Shown: positions 7,327 through 14,306 of the stretch, in pieces | Layout of the letters: every line of letters starts with the position of its first letter | How positions within the stretch are numbered: position 1 is the stretch's first letter | Position numbers and translations under genes: made by a program | The notes under the pieces: generated by a model | What the model saw: the letters and a program-made list of their open reading frames with translations, nothing else | The model's database searches: none | Told to the model about the DNA's origin: nothing | Source of the DNA: Actinomycetes bacterium | GTDB lineage: Bacteria > Actinomycetota > Acidimicrobiia > Acidimicrobiales > RAAP-2 | Assembly (NCBI GenBank): GCA_021791615.1 | Contig: JAJYWG010000185.1 | Span: forward strand, 1 to 15,127 | Direction of reading: 5' to 3' | DNA: 15,127 nt

Positions 7327-8157
7327 CTACGACCGTCCCTCCTGCTCGCGTAGCGCCTTCTGGAGCTGGCGCTCGACGGCCTTGGGCACCCGGAAGGGAT
7401 AGGCGCGCCAGTACTTGTAGAAGGCGTCCTCGGTATCGAACTCGCCCCTCCCCTCGCGCAGCGCGGCCACGTCGACGACGGCGCCGAGGTACTCGCGGGT
7501 CGTGGAGGAGCGCTCCTTGGAGGCGATGCGCCACGGCTCGTGGACGAACAGCTCGAGGTCGCGGACCCGGCCGCGGTAGGAGACGTCGAGGCGGTAGACG
7601 CCGACGATGTCGAGGTGCGAGGCGTAGTCGTCGAAGGGGCGGAACATGCCCGGCCAGCGGATCGTCGGCCACTTGAAGTAGGTGTTCCCGGTGTAGAGGG
7701 TGCAGCGAGACTGGGTATGGGTCCTGTTCTTGGCGAGACGGGCCATCTTGATATCCACAGCATGGAAGGTCCCGCCGAACGCCTCCCCGCCGATCTCGAG
7801 GTCCGGGTAGCTGCGCTCCTCACCACGCCGCCCGGTCGCCCCAGGGGTCCGATCGAGCCGCTCCAGGAGGAAGTCGACGAGGGCCACCTCGATGACGTTG
7901 GCAAGCGCCGCCGACTCCTTCGGCAGGGCCGCGAGGTGGCCGCCTTCGTCGAGCTTGGTCGTGAGGTCGGCCGGGCCCGTCGCGACGAGCGGCCAGTCGT
8001 GCTCGCCCTGCTCGACGTAGACACCGGCAGGTAGGAACACGAACTCGGCGCACTGGGCACGGAGCCAGTCGAGCAGGTCGAGTCCGGGTGCCACCAGAAG
8101 TAACCATAGGCGGCGCGCCACGACGGGCGGGGGAACGAGATTCGGCCTCGTGCTCAC
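7327..8157 (-). CDS. Type II restriction endonuclease, PD-(D/E)XK type (HindVP-like?)
   Basis: This 276-aa protein is the likely cognate nuclease of the downstream C5 methyltransferase. The active site is visible as S-Y-P-D-L (D119) followed by F-H-A-V-D-I-K (D135, K137), a standard PD...DxK arrangement. Next comes a strongly family-like block, TQSRCTLYTGNTYFKWPT, then P-F-D-D-Y-A-S-H-L-D-I-V and E-P-W-R-I-A-S-K-E-R-S-S-T-T-R-E. From memory this block recalls HindVP-type endonucleases, but that subfamily name is uncertain. I chose GTG at 8157, 23 nt after the integrase stop. It lacks a clear Shine-Dalgarno, so it may rely on translation from the integrase gene. The open frame extends further upstream only within the integrase coding region. 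Confidence 0.88.
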   Translation of the reverse strand: MSTRPNLVPPPVVARRLWLLLVAPGLDLLDWLRAQCAEFVFLPAGVYVEQGEHDWPLVATGPADLTTKLDEGGHLAALPKESAALANVIEVALVDFLLERLDRTPGATGRRGEERSYPDLEIGGEAFGGTFHAVDIKMARLAKNRTHTQSRCTLYTGNTYFKWPTIRWPGMFRPFDDYASHLDIVGVYRLDVSYRGRVRDLELFVHEPWRIASKERSSTTREYLGAVVDVAALREGRGEFDTEDAFYKYWRAYPFRVPKAVERQLQKALREQEGRS

Positions 8158-8180
8158 ACCGACCGAGCGCGCTACGAGGT

Positions 8181-10577
8181 CTATGCCGTGGCATGCGTGC
8201 CCCCGTCGGTGCCCGCCCGCCACGCCTGCAGGCTGGCGGTGGTGATCTCGCAGGTGGAGCGCCGCCCGGGGACTTCTTCCAGGGCGCCTTGGCGCACCAG
8301 GTCGACGCCGGCCCGCCGTCCGAGGCCGGTGATGGCCATGACCTCGGCGAAGGGAACGGTCGTGGTGGGCTCGACGCGCCGACGCGTCGTCGCGCTGCGC
8401 GCGCTCGAGCACTGTTCGACCGAGGTGCGGGTGACGAAGCGGGCGCCGCTCGTGTCGGTCTCGGGATCGAGCTCGAGCTCGCCGCGGGAAAGGAGCACCC
8501 GGGCGGTGGTGAAGCTCACGTGGAGCTGACGGGCGGCGGCGGGGAGCTTCATGGCGCGGCAGTGCAGCGCGCGGACCCGGGCGTGCTCGGCGCGCAGCGC
8601 CTCGACGTCTTGGTCCCCGAGGACGACCTCATTGGTGCTTGGGTGGCGATCGGGATGGAGCCCGAGATGGGACATGGTGCGGTAGATCTCGTCGTAGCGG
8701 ACGCCGAGCTGCTCGGCGAGGTCGCTGAGGTGGACCACCCCGGCGAGCTGGTCCCGGCGGGCCCAGACCTCTGACAGACGGCTGTAGCGGCGGGGCACGC
8801 CGTGCTCGTCGTCGGCGACGACGCTTGGGATAGTGCCGTCGCGCATCCAGCGCCGGGCGGTGGTGGCCGCGATGCGAAGCTCGTCTGCGACCCGGCTGGC
8901 GTCACACAGCGGGTCGTCGGGGTCGCCGGGGTCGACCTGCCAACCGGCAGCGGCGAGCACGGCGGCGACGTGATCGGCGCGGAAGCACAGCGGGTTGGTC
9001 TTCCCCCAGTGGACGGTGCGGGTGGTCGGGGTGAGAAGAGTCGTGATCTGGGTGGTGATGTTGTCGTCGAGGAGGGCGGCGACCTTGGCGAGGGGGGCGA
9101 CGTCGGGGTGGTCCAAGGTGTAGATCCGCCCGAAGACGTCCTCGCCGGCCCGATGCCCCATGAAGCGGCGCCGGACGCTGTCCTCGATGCCGGCTGACCA
9201 GGCGAGGTCGGTGGCGCAGCTCTTACGCAGCAGGTGCGAGGAGACCCGGAACCCGAGGTGCTCGGTGCCAAGATCCTCGTTGCCCGCCGCGACGGCGAGG
9301 GCTTGGTGGTAGCCGAGCTGGCCACCGGTACTGGACTGGTGGATGCCCGGGACGAGACGAGCCGTCGAGTCGATCTCACCGGTGTCGGGGTCGGTGTGGA
9401 ACGCCTCGATGGCGACACGGAGCAGCTCCATCAGCGTGGCGGGCACGACGAGCACCCGGGAGCCCGCTGCGGTCTTGGCGGTCGCCTTGCGGGCGACGGC
9501 GACGATGCTCCCGGTGTCGTCGCGCACCTGGAAGGTCCGCCCGCCTTGGCCCTGGACGGCCAGCATGCCGGTCTCGCCGAGGTCGACGACGTCTGAGACG
9601 AGGAGGCCGAAGGCTTCGGAGATCCGCAGCCCCATGATGCGCTGCAGCCAGAAGACGAGCTGGTGGACGGCGTGCAGGTGGGAGGCGATCTGGACGCACT
9701 CTTTCAGGCTGAGCGGGCGGGGCTGGGCGGATGGCCGTCGCGTTCGGGCGACCGCGGCGTCGGGGAGCGGCGCGTCCAGTCCCTCGGTCGGGTCGAAGCC
9801 GGGCGGGAAGAGGCCGTTGGCTCGGGCGAATGCCATGATCTTGCGCAGGATCCACAAGGCGTCGGACACGTAGCGCTTCGACAGCCCGGTCGGCTTGGGG
9901 CCCTTGGCGCCCTGCACGTGGCGGAGCACTCGGGTGGGCACGCGGATGTGTCCCTTCCCGTCACGGTAGGCGCCGGGGAGCTGGCCGTCCTGCCAGCGCC
10001 GGCGGAGCGTCGGAAGGCTGAGCCCGCAGATCCGGGCTGCCTCGGCCAAGCCCACCTCCCCCGCGGCGCCCGCCGTGCGGGGAAGCTGCTCGAGTGCTTG
10101 GTCTCGCAGCGTCGCCGCGGGCTGGGTGTCGGCGCGCCCGACGAGCTGGAGGAGCCACTCGTGGGCCATGAAGTAGGTGACGTCCGCGATGGTGGTCGTG
10201 CGGGGGGCGAACCAGGGGACGAGGTAGGCCTCGACGATGCGCCGGACCCGCTCGGCGCGTTCGGGGCCGCCGCGGCGCAGGTCCTCGTAGGCGGCGGCCA
10301 TCCAGGCGTTCGCGACCGAGGCGATATCGGGGCGGATCACCGGTACTGCCGGCTCGGCGCGCCGCCCGGTCCCCGGTGCTGTTGGGTTCCGGCGAACCGG
10401 GTCGGGGATCGACCGGCCGGCCCCGACGGCGGCGACGGCTTGGGCGAGCCAGATCCGGGCCTCGGCTTCGGTGGCGAAGCGCTCCTCTCGTCGGCGGATG
10501 GCGCCGTGTTGCTCGGGAATGCTCGCGCACCATCCCCCTTGGCGGCGGCGGATCGACCCGGCGAGCGGCCGGCTCAT
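8181..10577 (-). CDS. Large tyrosine recombinase/integrase with multiple added helix-turn-helix segments
   Basis: This 798-aa enzyme would catalyse site-specific integration and excision. The N-terminus (1-55) looks like an arm-type DNA-binding domain (GSIRRRQGGWCASI ... RFATEAEARIWL). A core-binding region follows (83-260), interrupted at about 176-218 by an excisionase-like helix-turn-helix (L-A-E-A-A-R-I-C-G-L-S). The catalytic domain has R318 (GLRISEA), H448-x-x-R451 (SSHLLRK), H475 (MGH) and nucleophile Y486 (GRIYTLDH), so it is intact. The last ~250 residues hold three to four more helix-turn-helix-like segments, at about 557-605, 612-660, 672-720 and 742-788. Typical integrases are 350-450 aa. 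The ATG at 10577 overlaps the stop of the HTH gene by one base (TGATG). The frame is open to 11126, but the extension is out of register with two better genes. Confidence 0.93.
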   Translation of the reverse strand: MSRPLAGSIRRRQGGWCASIPEQHGAIRRREERFATEAEARIWLAQAVAAVGAGRSIPDPVRRNPTAPGTGRRAEPAVPVIRPDIASVANAWMAAAYEDLRRGGPERAERVRRIVEAYLVPWFAPRTTTIADVTYFMAHEWLLQLVGRADTQPAATLRDQALEQLPRTAGAAGEVGLAEAARICGLSLPTLRRRWQDGQLPGAYRDGKGHIRVPTRVLRHVQGAKGPKPTGLSKRYVSDALWILRKIMAFARANGLFPPGFDPTEGLDAPLPDAAVARTRRPSAQPRPLSLKECVQIASHLHAVHQLVFWLQRIMGLRISEAFGLLVSDVVDLGETGMLAVQGQGGRTFQVRDDTGSIVAVARKATAKTAAGSRVLVVPATLMELLRVAIEAFHTDPDTGEIDSTARLVPGIHQSSTGGQLGYHQALAVAAGNEDLGTEHLGFRVSSHLLRKSCATDLAWSAGIEDSVRRRFMGHRAGEDVFGRIYTLDHPDVAPLAKVAALLDDNITTQITTLLTPTTRTVHWGKTNPLCFRADHVAAVLAAAGWQVDPGDPDDPLCDASRVADELRIAATTARRWMRDGTIPSVVADDEHGVPRRYSRLSEVWARRDQLAGVVHLSDLAEQLGVRYDEIYRTMSHLGLHPDRHPSTNEVVLGDQDVEALRAEHARVRALHCRAMKLPAAARQLHVSFTTARVLLSRGELELDPETDTSGARFVTRTSVEQCSSARSATTRRRVEPTTTVPFAEVMAITGLGRRAGVDLVRQGALEEVPGRRSTCEITTASLQAWRAGTDGGTHATA

Positions 10578-10996
10578 CAGCTCGCCCTCTTTGCCAGCGT
10601 GTCGGTGGCGAGCTGGCGCAAGAAGGCCAGCTCGGCGTCCTGGCGGGCGACGAGGTCCTCCAAGGCGGCGATGCGGGCCTGGGCGCGGGCAAGCTCCATG
10701 CTGGTCGGCGGTGCACCGGCGCACTCGGATTCTGCTGGCGCCCGGGTCGGCGTATCGGGCACCGCCCCGGTGGCCGGGTCGTAGAGGCCGGCGACGACGA
10801 GGTCGGCGATCGGGATCATCCACGTGTGGCCATCGAGGCGGGCGCGGGGGAAGCGGCCGGCCTGGCGGGTCCGGACAATGGTGTCCTTGCTGCACCGGGC
10901 GAGGTCGGCCGCCTCGCGTTGGGTGACAGACCGGTCCATGCCTGCCTCGGGGGCGCGCTCGATGCTGCGGCGCAGCGCAGTGGTGGGCCGGGTCAC
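10577..10996 (-). CDS. Excisionase-like helix-turn-helix protein with a C-terminal coiled coil
   Basis: Residues 20-70 form a MerR/excisionase-type DNA-binding domain: V-T-Q-R-E-A-A-D-L-A-R-C-S-K-D-T-I-V-R, then R-Q-A-G-R-F-P-R-A, then H-T-W-M-I-P-I-A-D-L. The C-terminal 40 residues (MELARAQARIAALEDLVARQ and on) are a likely coiled coil for self-association. Such small proteins next to integrases usually act as recombination directionality factors or regulators; which one applies here is inference. The GTG at 10996 overlaps the previous stop as GTGA and has GGAAG 7 nt upstream. An in-frame ATG at 10939 with GAGG upstream is an alternative start giving 120 aa. Its TGA overlaps the integrase ATG by one base, so the two are coupled. 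Confidence 0.82.
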   Translation of the reverse strand: MTRPTTALRRSIERAPEAGMDRSVTQREAADLARCSKDTIVRTRQAGRFPRARLDGHTWMIPIADLVVAGLYDPATGAVPDTPTRAPAESECAGAPPTSMELARAQARIAALEDLVARQDAELAFLRQLATDTLAKRAS

Positions 10997-11298
10997 CGGC
11001 GCGCTTCCGGTGTGGGTCTAGTCGTGGCCATCGTCGCTCGTCTTGCTCCTCGTCCTCGTCCTCTGCCAGCTCGTTCTCCGCTGGCCCGTTCTCTGGTGGC
11101 CCGTGCTCTGGTGGCGCCGGGCTCAACAGGAGGAGGCCTCAACTCGAAGCGAGAAGTCAAGGCCCCCGCACTTGCCGCCGGGAGGTCGCCCAGGGCGGCG
11201 CCAACCGCCACCGCCGTCACCACCGTCCGGCGAGCCGTGTCCCCATAGGGCCGGCTGGCTCCACCGGCAGGGGGGTTCCTCCGCGTCGCGGCGGTCAT
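10993..11298 (-). CDS. Small 101-aa protein of unknown function
   Basis: I recognise no family. Support comes from architecture: the ATG at 11298 overlaps the methyltransferase stop as ATGA, and its own TGA overlaps the next GTG as GTGA, so it fits exactly between two real genes. The product begins with a polar, Arg-containing stretch, then a mildly hydrophobic segment (TVVTAVAVGAALGDLPAASAGAL, about residues 25-47). It ends with a very Arg-rich tail (RARATRERASGERAGRGRGR). That tail could bind nucleic acid, or the frame could be a GC-driven artefact. Without homologues this remains tentative. Confidence 0.45.
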   Translation of the reverse strand: MTAATRRNPPAGGASRPYGDTARRTVVTAVAVGAALGDLPAASAGALTSRFELRPPPVEPGATRARATRERASGERAGRGRGRGARRATMATTRPTPEARR

Positions 11299-12230
11299 GC
11301 CGCGAGCTTCTGGGGCTCGGCTTGGTTGGTTGGCCGGTTGGCGAGGTTTCGGGGTTCTCGAAGAAGCCTCATCGACGCTGAACCCGAGGCGGCCGGCGGG
11401 TTTCTGAACACGAGGAGGTCCTCGTGGGCGATGACGAGGCGGGGGATGCCGCGGGCCCGGGCCTTGCGGACCGCTTCGAGGGCGAAGAACGACGTTCGTG
11501 GCACCAGCCCTTCGCCGCGCAAACCGGTGAGGAGGGCGACGTTGCGCTCGTAGAGCACGAGCCCGGCGTCCTCACCGACGCCGACGAGCTGGCCGGGTAG
11601 GTCGACGAGCTGGCCGTCGTGCCACCACGGTCGCACGGTCATGGCCACGTACCCGCCTAGGCGTAGCAGCTGGCGACAGCCGCTCAGGATCGTGCGCATC
11701 GCCTCCAAGAGCCCGGCGAGGCCGACATGGGCGAGGTTGGCCGGGTCGGTCGAGTACCGGTCGTGGGACTTGACGATGCCCTGGCCGGGTCTGGCGGTGA
11801 CCCGGCCGTGCAGCGACGGCCCGTACGGCGGGGAGGTGAGCACGAGGGCGACCAGGCCGCGGACCGCGGGGTCGACGACACCGGGGAGGTGGCGGGCATC
11901 CCCACAGACCACCTCGCCATGTCCCGTCGCGCCTTGGCTGGCGGCGTAGGCGATGTTCGCCCGAGCAAGGGTGGCCCAGTTCTCCTCGTACTCGACGCCG
12001 ATGGCGTCACGGCCGAGGTGGACGGCCTCGACCAGGGTCGAGCCGATCCCGGCCATCGGGTCACAGACGAGGTCGCCGGGTGCGCTGTAGGTGGCAATGG
12101 CGCGCGTGGCGATGGCGGGGAGCATCTTGGCCGGGTGGTGTCCGGAGATCTCCACGTAGCGCCCGGCGCGCTGGGCTCTGGCGTTGCGCTGGGCGGTGGG
12201 CCACACCGAAAGGGGGATGTCAGCGGGCAT
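11295..12230 (-). CDS. DNA amino-methyltransferase, second of a tandem paralogous pair
   Basis: This 311-aa SAM-dependent DNA methyltransferase has motif I DPMAGIGST at 57-65, an acidic V-E-Y-E at about 79-82, D111 in C-G-D-A-R, and catalytic TSPPYG at 132-137. Motif I before IV is opposite to the beta-class enzyme at 2088-2954. It aligns along its whole length with the gene upstream (PLSVWP/PLAVWP, RAGRY, H-P-x-K-M-L-P, DPxAGIGxT, TSPPY, HEDLxVF), so the pair arose by duplication. The ATG at 12230 is chosen because GGAGG (12237-12241) stands 6 nt before it; a GTG at 12260 lacks such a site. It overlaps the upstream stop by 11 nt. No restriction endonuclease partner adjoins, so it may be an orphan or act on one strand of an asymmetric site. 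Confidence 0.9.
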   Translation of the reverse strand: MPADIPLSVWPTAQRNARAQRAGRYVEISGHHPAKMLPAIATRAIATYSAPGDLVCDPMAGIGSTLVEAVHLGRDAIGVEYEENWATLARANIAYAASQGATGHGEVVCGDARHLPGVVDPAVRGLVALVLTSPPYGPSLHGRVTARPGQGIVKSHDRYSTDPANLAHVGLAGLLEAMRTILSGCRQLLRLGGYVAMTVRPWWHDGQLVDLPGQLVGVGEDAGLVLYERNVALLTGLRGEGLVPRTSFFALEAVRKARARGIPRLVIAHEDLLVFRNPPAASGSASMRLLREPRNLANRPTNQAEPQKLAA

Positions 12231-13152
12231 CGGGTACCTCCGAAGGGGAATCTGGGACACTGAAGACGGTCAGGTCCTCGTGGGCGACGAGATGAGCCGG
12301 TTCGCCACGCTCTCGGGCGTGACGAACCTGGATGGTCTGCCAGTAGGAGGGCCGCGCGACGAGGTCGCTGTCGCGGATCGCCGCGTGCAGGGCGATGACG
12401 TGGCCGAGGTAGGCGAACCCGGCCCCGGTGGCGAGGGTGACGGTGAGCCCGGCGAGGTCCAACGTGCGGCCCTTGCGCCGGGTGTTCTTGGTCACCACCA
12501 CCAGGCGCCCGCCGGGGCGCAGCGCGGCGTGGCACGCCGCGTAGACCTCGGCCATCGCCGAGGCATAGGCGGGACCGCGGGCATGGCCGAGGTTGGCGCG
12601 GTCGGTCGAGTAGTTGAGGGTGTCGGGCGGGCACAGCCGCCCGCCGGCCAGCCAGGCCTGCTTGTCGATCATCCCGGCGTCGCACGCGTACGGCGGCGAG
12701 GTGACGACGAGGTCCACCCGGCCACAGAGATCACCGAGGATCTCGGGCAGGCGCCGGGCATCGCCCCGGCGGATCTCGGCGAGGTCTCGGCGCTCGCCTT
12801 CGAGCATGTGGTCGAGGTTGGCGGCAGCGAGGCTCACCCAGCGGGCTTCGAGCTCGACGCCGACGCCACGCCGCTCCAGGAGGGCGGCCTCGGCGAGGGT
12901 GGTGCCGATACCCGCTAAGGGGTCGACAACCAGGGCGCCGGGCTCGCAGTACTCGGCGATGATCCGCCGGGCGAGCTCGGGGAGCATCTTTCCGGGGTGC
13001 CGTGCGCACTCGGGCAGGTAGCGCCCGGCCCGTTGCCACTGGGCCGTGGTCTGGGCGACCGGCCAGACGGCGAGCGGCACGCCCCCGGGGGAACCTGGCT
13101 GGGTGGAGGGTGGTGGGGTGGTAGGCGGCTGGGGGGTGGTGATCGTGGTCAT
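12220..13152 (-). CDS. DNA amino-methyltransferase, first of a tandem paralogous pair
   Basis: This 310-aa protein has a Pro/Thr-rich leader (residues 1-25) and then the methyltransferase fold. PLAVWPVAQ is followed by H-P-G-K-M-L-P, motif I DPLAGIGTT at 77-85, V-E-L-E at about 99-102, and catalytic TSPPY at 151-155. The chain ends with the H-E-D-L-T-V-F strand shared with its neighbour. The region around 160-190 (M-I-D-K-Q-A-W ... N-Y-S-T-D-R-A-N-L) differs from the paralogue, so the two may read different sites or different strands. The ATG at 13152 is used; an in-frame TTG at 13173 would add 7 residues. No strong Shine-Dalgarno precedes either. It is the first gene of the long minus-strand unit, facing the divergent regulator gene across 199 bp. 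Confidence 0.9.
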   Translation of the reverse strand: MTTITTPQPPTTPPPSTQPGSPGGVPLAVWPVAQTTAQWQRAGRYLPECARHPGKMLPELARRIIAEYCEPGALVVDPLAGIGTTLAEAALLERRGVGVELEARWVSLAAANLDHMLEGERRDLAEIRRGDARRLPEILGDLCGRVDLVVTSPPYACDAGMIDKQAWLAGGRLCPPDTLNYSTDRANLGHARGPAYASAMAEVYAACHAALRPGGRLVVVTKNTRRKGRTLDLAGLTVTLATGAGFAYLGHVIALHAAIRDSDLVARPSYWQTIQVRHARERGEPAHLVAHEDLTVFSVPDSPSEVPDAR

Positions 13153-13180
13153 GGGCAGCCCACGACCGGACAAGCGTCAC

Positions 13181-13230
13181 CTATAGAACAAGGGTCCGGG
13201 CCCTCTTTTTGGACATCGAATCTCGAGAAT
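13181..13230 (-). repeat. Conserved element A, upstream of the methyltransferase/integrase unit
   Basis: Read on the minus strand, this contains GTCCAAAAAGAGGGCC, a 3-base variable spot, then ACCCTTGTTCT, followed by ATAG about 30 nt before the first methyltransferase ATG. A near copy in the opposite orientation lies at 15025-15076. In the core, 26 of 31 aligned columns agree, with 3 mismatches and 2 gaps. Position suggests a promoter/operator: TATAGG at the end could serve as a -10 box, though no TTGACA-type -35 is evident. Confidence 0.5.
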
Positions 13231-13281
13231 CGCTCGTCATTGGCCTTTCGGCGCCGCAGCCCGCAGGGCTCGTCTTTGGCC

Positions 13282-13321
13282 TTGAGGTGGTTGCCCGAGT
13301 GGAGGTAGGTCCTTTGGGACC
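13282..13321 (+). promoter_or_regulatory. Possible promoter and dyad operator of the winged-helix regulator
   Basis: TTGAGG at 13282-13287 and TAGGTC at 13306-13311 are 18 bp apart and could be -35 and -10 boxes about 40 bp before the regulator ATG. A perfect inverted repeat, GGTCC-TTTG-GGACC (13308-13321), overlaps the -10 position, as expected for an autoregulatory operator. Both calls are weak inferences. Confidence 0.3.
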
Positions 13322-13351
13322 CAACTCAACCCGAGCCCCAAAGGAGCCACC

Positions 13352-13918
13352 ATGGGAGCCCCAGAGCACACCACCGACACCGACATCACCGACGCACTCA
13401 CCGCTCTCCCCGACATCACCGCCGCCGAGGTCGCAGGAGCGCTCGGGATCGGCCGCTCGACCGCCGCCAAGCGCCTGGCGCGCCTCGAAGCCGCCGGCAC
13501 CATCCGGCGCAACCCCGGCGGCCGCTCGGGCGGGGCCCGGGTCGCCGACCGCTGGTCGCTCGCCACCCCCGCCCCCGAGACCCGTCAGTCGGAGGGAGCG
13601 ACGAGCGAGGAGCCGGCCGCCACCTCGGGCGAGGCTGCCTCTCCTTCCGAGCCCGACCCGAGCGATCCCGGGACCGGCGCAGGCGACCCCTCCGATGCGG
13701 CGGGGGATGCCAACGGGCGGCTCGCCCCCGGCGCGCTCGGCACCTTGGTCCGCGAGTACCTGGCGGCTCGGCCCGGGCAATCCTTCGGCCCGAGCGGGAT
13801 CGGCAAGGCACTCGGCAGATCGGCGGGCGCGGTGTCCAATGCCCTCTCCACCATGGCGGCGGCCGGCGAGGTCCAGCTGGTGGCCGAGCGGCCACGGCGC
13901 TACCGGATCGCCCGGTAG
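13352..13918 (+). CDS. Tandem winged-helix DNA-binding protein
   Basis: This 188-aa protein has two winged helix-turn-helix domains joined by a disordered Ala/Ser/Glu/Pro linker (about 72-122). Domain 1 (8-70): D-I-T-A-A-E-V-A-G-A-L-G-I-G-R-S-T-A-A-K-R-L is the recognition region, then G-T-I-R-R-N-P-G-G for the wing. Domain 2 (123-188): GPSGIGKALGRSAGAVSNAL, then a wing ending R-P-R-R-Y-R-I-A-R. Two domains in one chain suggest binding to paired half-sites. The start is supported by AAAGGAG (13340-13346) 5 nt before the ATG. It is divergent from the methyltransferase/integrase unit and just upstream of the dyad-repeat cluster, so it is a candidate binder of those repeats and regulator of both units. 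That link is inference. Confidence 0.85.
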   Translation: MGAPEHTTDTDITDALTALPDITAAEVAGALGIGRSTAAKRLARLEAAGTIRRNPGGRSGGARVADRWSLATPAPETRQSEGATSEEPAATSGEAASPSEPDPSDPGTGAGDPSDAAGDANGRLAPGALGTLVREYLAARPGQSFGPSGIGKALGRSAGAVSNALSTMAAAGEVQLVAERPRRYRIAR

Positions 13919-13980
13919 CACGCGCCCGTTTCGGGGCACCGTGGCCGGCAGCCCAGGCCGCCCGACACACCGCTGTGAGG

Positions 13981-14269
13981 GACTACCCCGCGGCGAAAGG
14001 CGAGCGGGGTAGTCGAGTACCCCGAAGTGGGGTAGTCGCCCCGACGGCGAACCCCGCGGCCGCAACGAGACGCTCCGAAAGAAATCTTCGCGGCGCCGAG
14101 CGTGCCAGTACCCCGCGGTCTGCGCCGCTCGCGGGGTACGACTACCCCGCGGCGCTGAGCTGGGAGAACGCGCCGGGCGGCTTTGAGTACCCCGCGACTA
14201 CCCCGATCCGGGGTAGTCGCCCGAAGTCGGCGGGCGGGGTCGATCCGGGGTAAAAGCGGGGTACCCCGC
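13981..14269. repeat. Cluster of TACCCCG/CGGGGTA dyads (candidate iterons, operators or centromere-like site)
   Basis: The gene-free stretch 13919-14306 holds about twelve copies of the core, in both directions. Forward copies start at 13981, 14015, 14107, 14140, 14185 and 14196; reverse copies start at 14005, 14029, 14131, 14209 and 14246. A perfect 14-bp palindrome, GCGGGGTACCCCGC, lies at 14256-14269. Full arms read GACTACCCCG and CGGGGTAGTC. At 14196-14218 two perfect arms flank 3 bp, and 14015-14037 has the same 23-bp layout with two mismatches. Wider dyads occur at 13981-14014 (11-bp arms, 12-bp centre) and 14108-14139 (9-bp arms, 14-bp centre). Such spaced dyads fit cooperative protein binding, as in iteron origins, partition sites or operator arrays. 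No AT-rich melting region is seen. Confidence 0.85.
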
Positions 14270-14293
14270 ATGGCGCGATGGCGGCTCCCACCC

Positions 14294-14300
14294 AAAGGAG
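14294..14300 (+). promoter_or_regulatory. Ribosome binding site of the sigma-like gene
   Basis: AAAGGAG lies 6 nt before the ATG at 14307. The 13-nt context CCCAAAGGAGCCA is identical to that before the winged-helix gene (around 13338-13349), indicating a shared leader design. The perfect palindrome at 14256-14269 lies 24 nt upstream of this site. Confidence 0.7.
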
Positions 14301-14306
14301 CCAGCC

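Noticed and set aside
8100..8200. tRNA-type attachment site next to the integrase
   Set aside because: No tRNA-like sequence or direct repeat was found around the integrase ends; the attachment sites probably lie outside the window.
10578..11126. Upstream extension of the integrase frame
   Set aside because: It overlaps the HTH and 101-aa genes in another frame and is Arg/Pro-rich; the ATG at 10577 is coupled to the HTH stop.
12231..12260. GTG at 12260 as start of the second methyltransferase
   Set aside because: No Shine-Dalgarno before it, whereas GGAGG sits 6 nt before ATG 12230.
13149..13330. Minus-strand frame ending in an ATGA overlap with the first methyltransferase start
   Set aside because: The overlap is tempting and the peptide (GNHLKAKDEPCGLRRRKAN) looks protein-like, but the frame has no ATG, GTG or TTG after its upstream stop and covers element A.
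13981..14269. CRISPR array
   Set aside because: Cores are only 7-11 bp, occur on both strands and are irregularly spaced; there are no uniform spacers and no cas genes.
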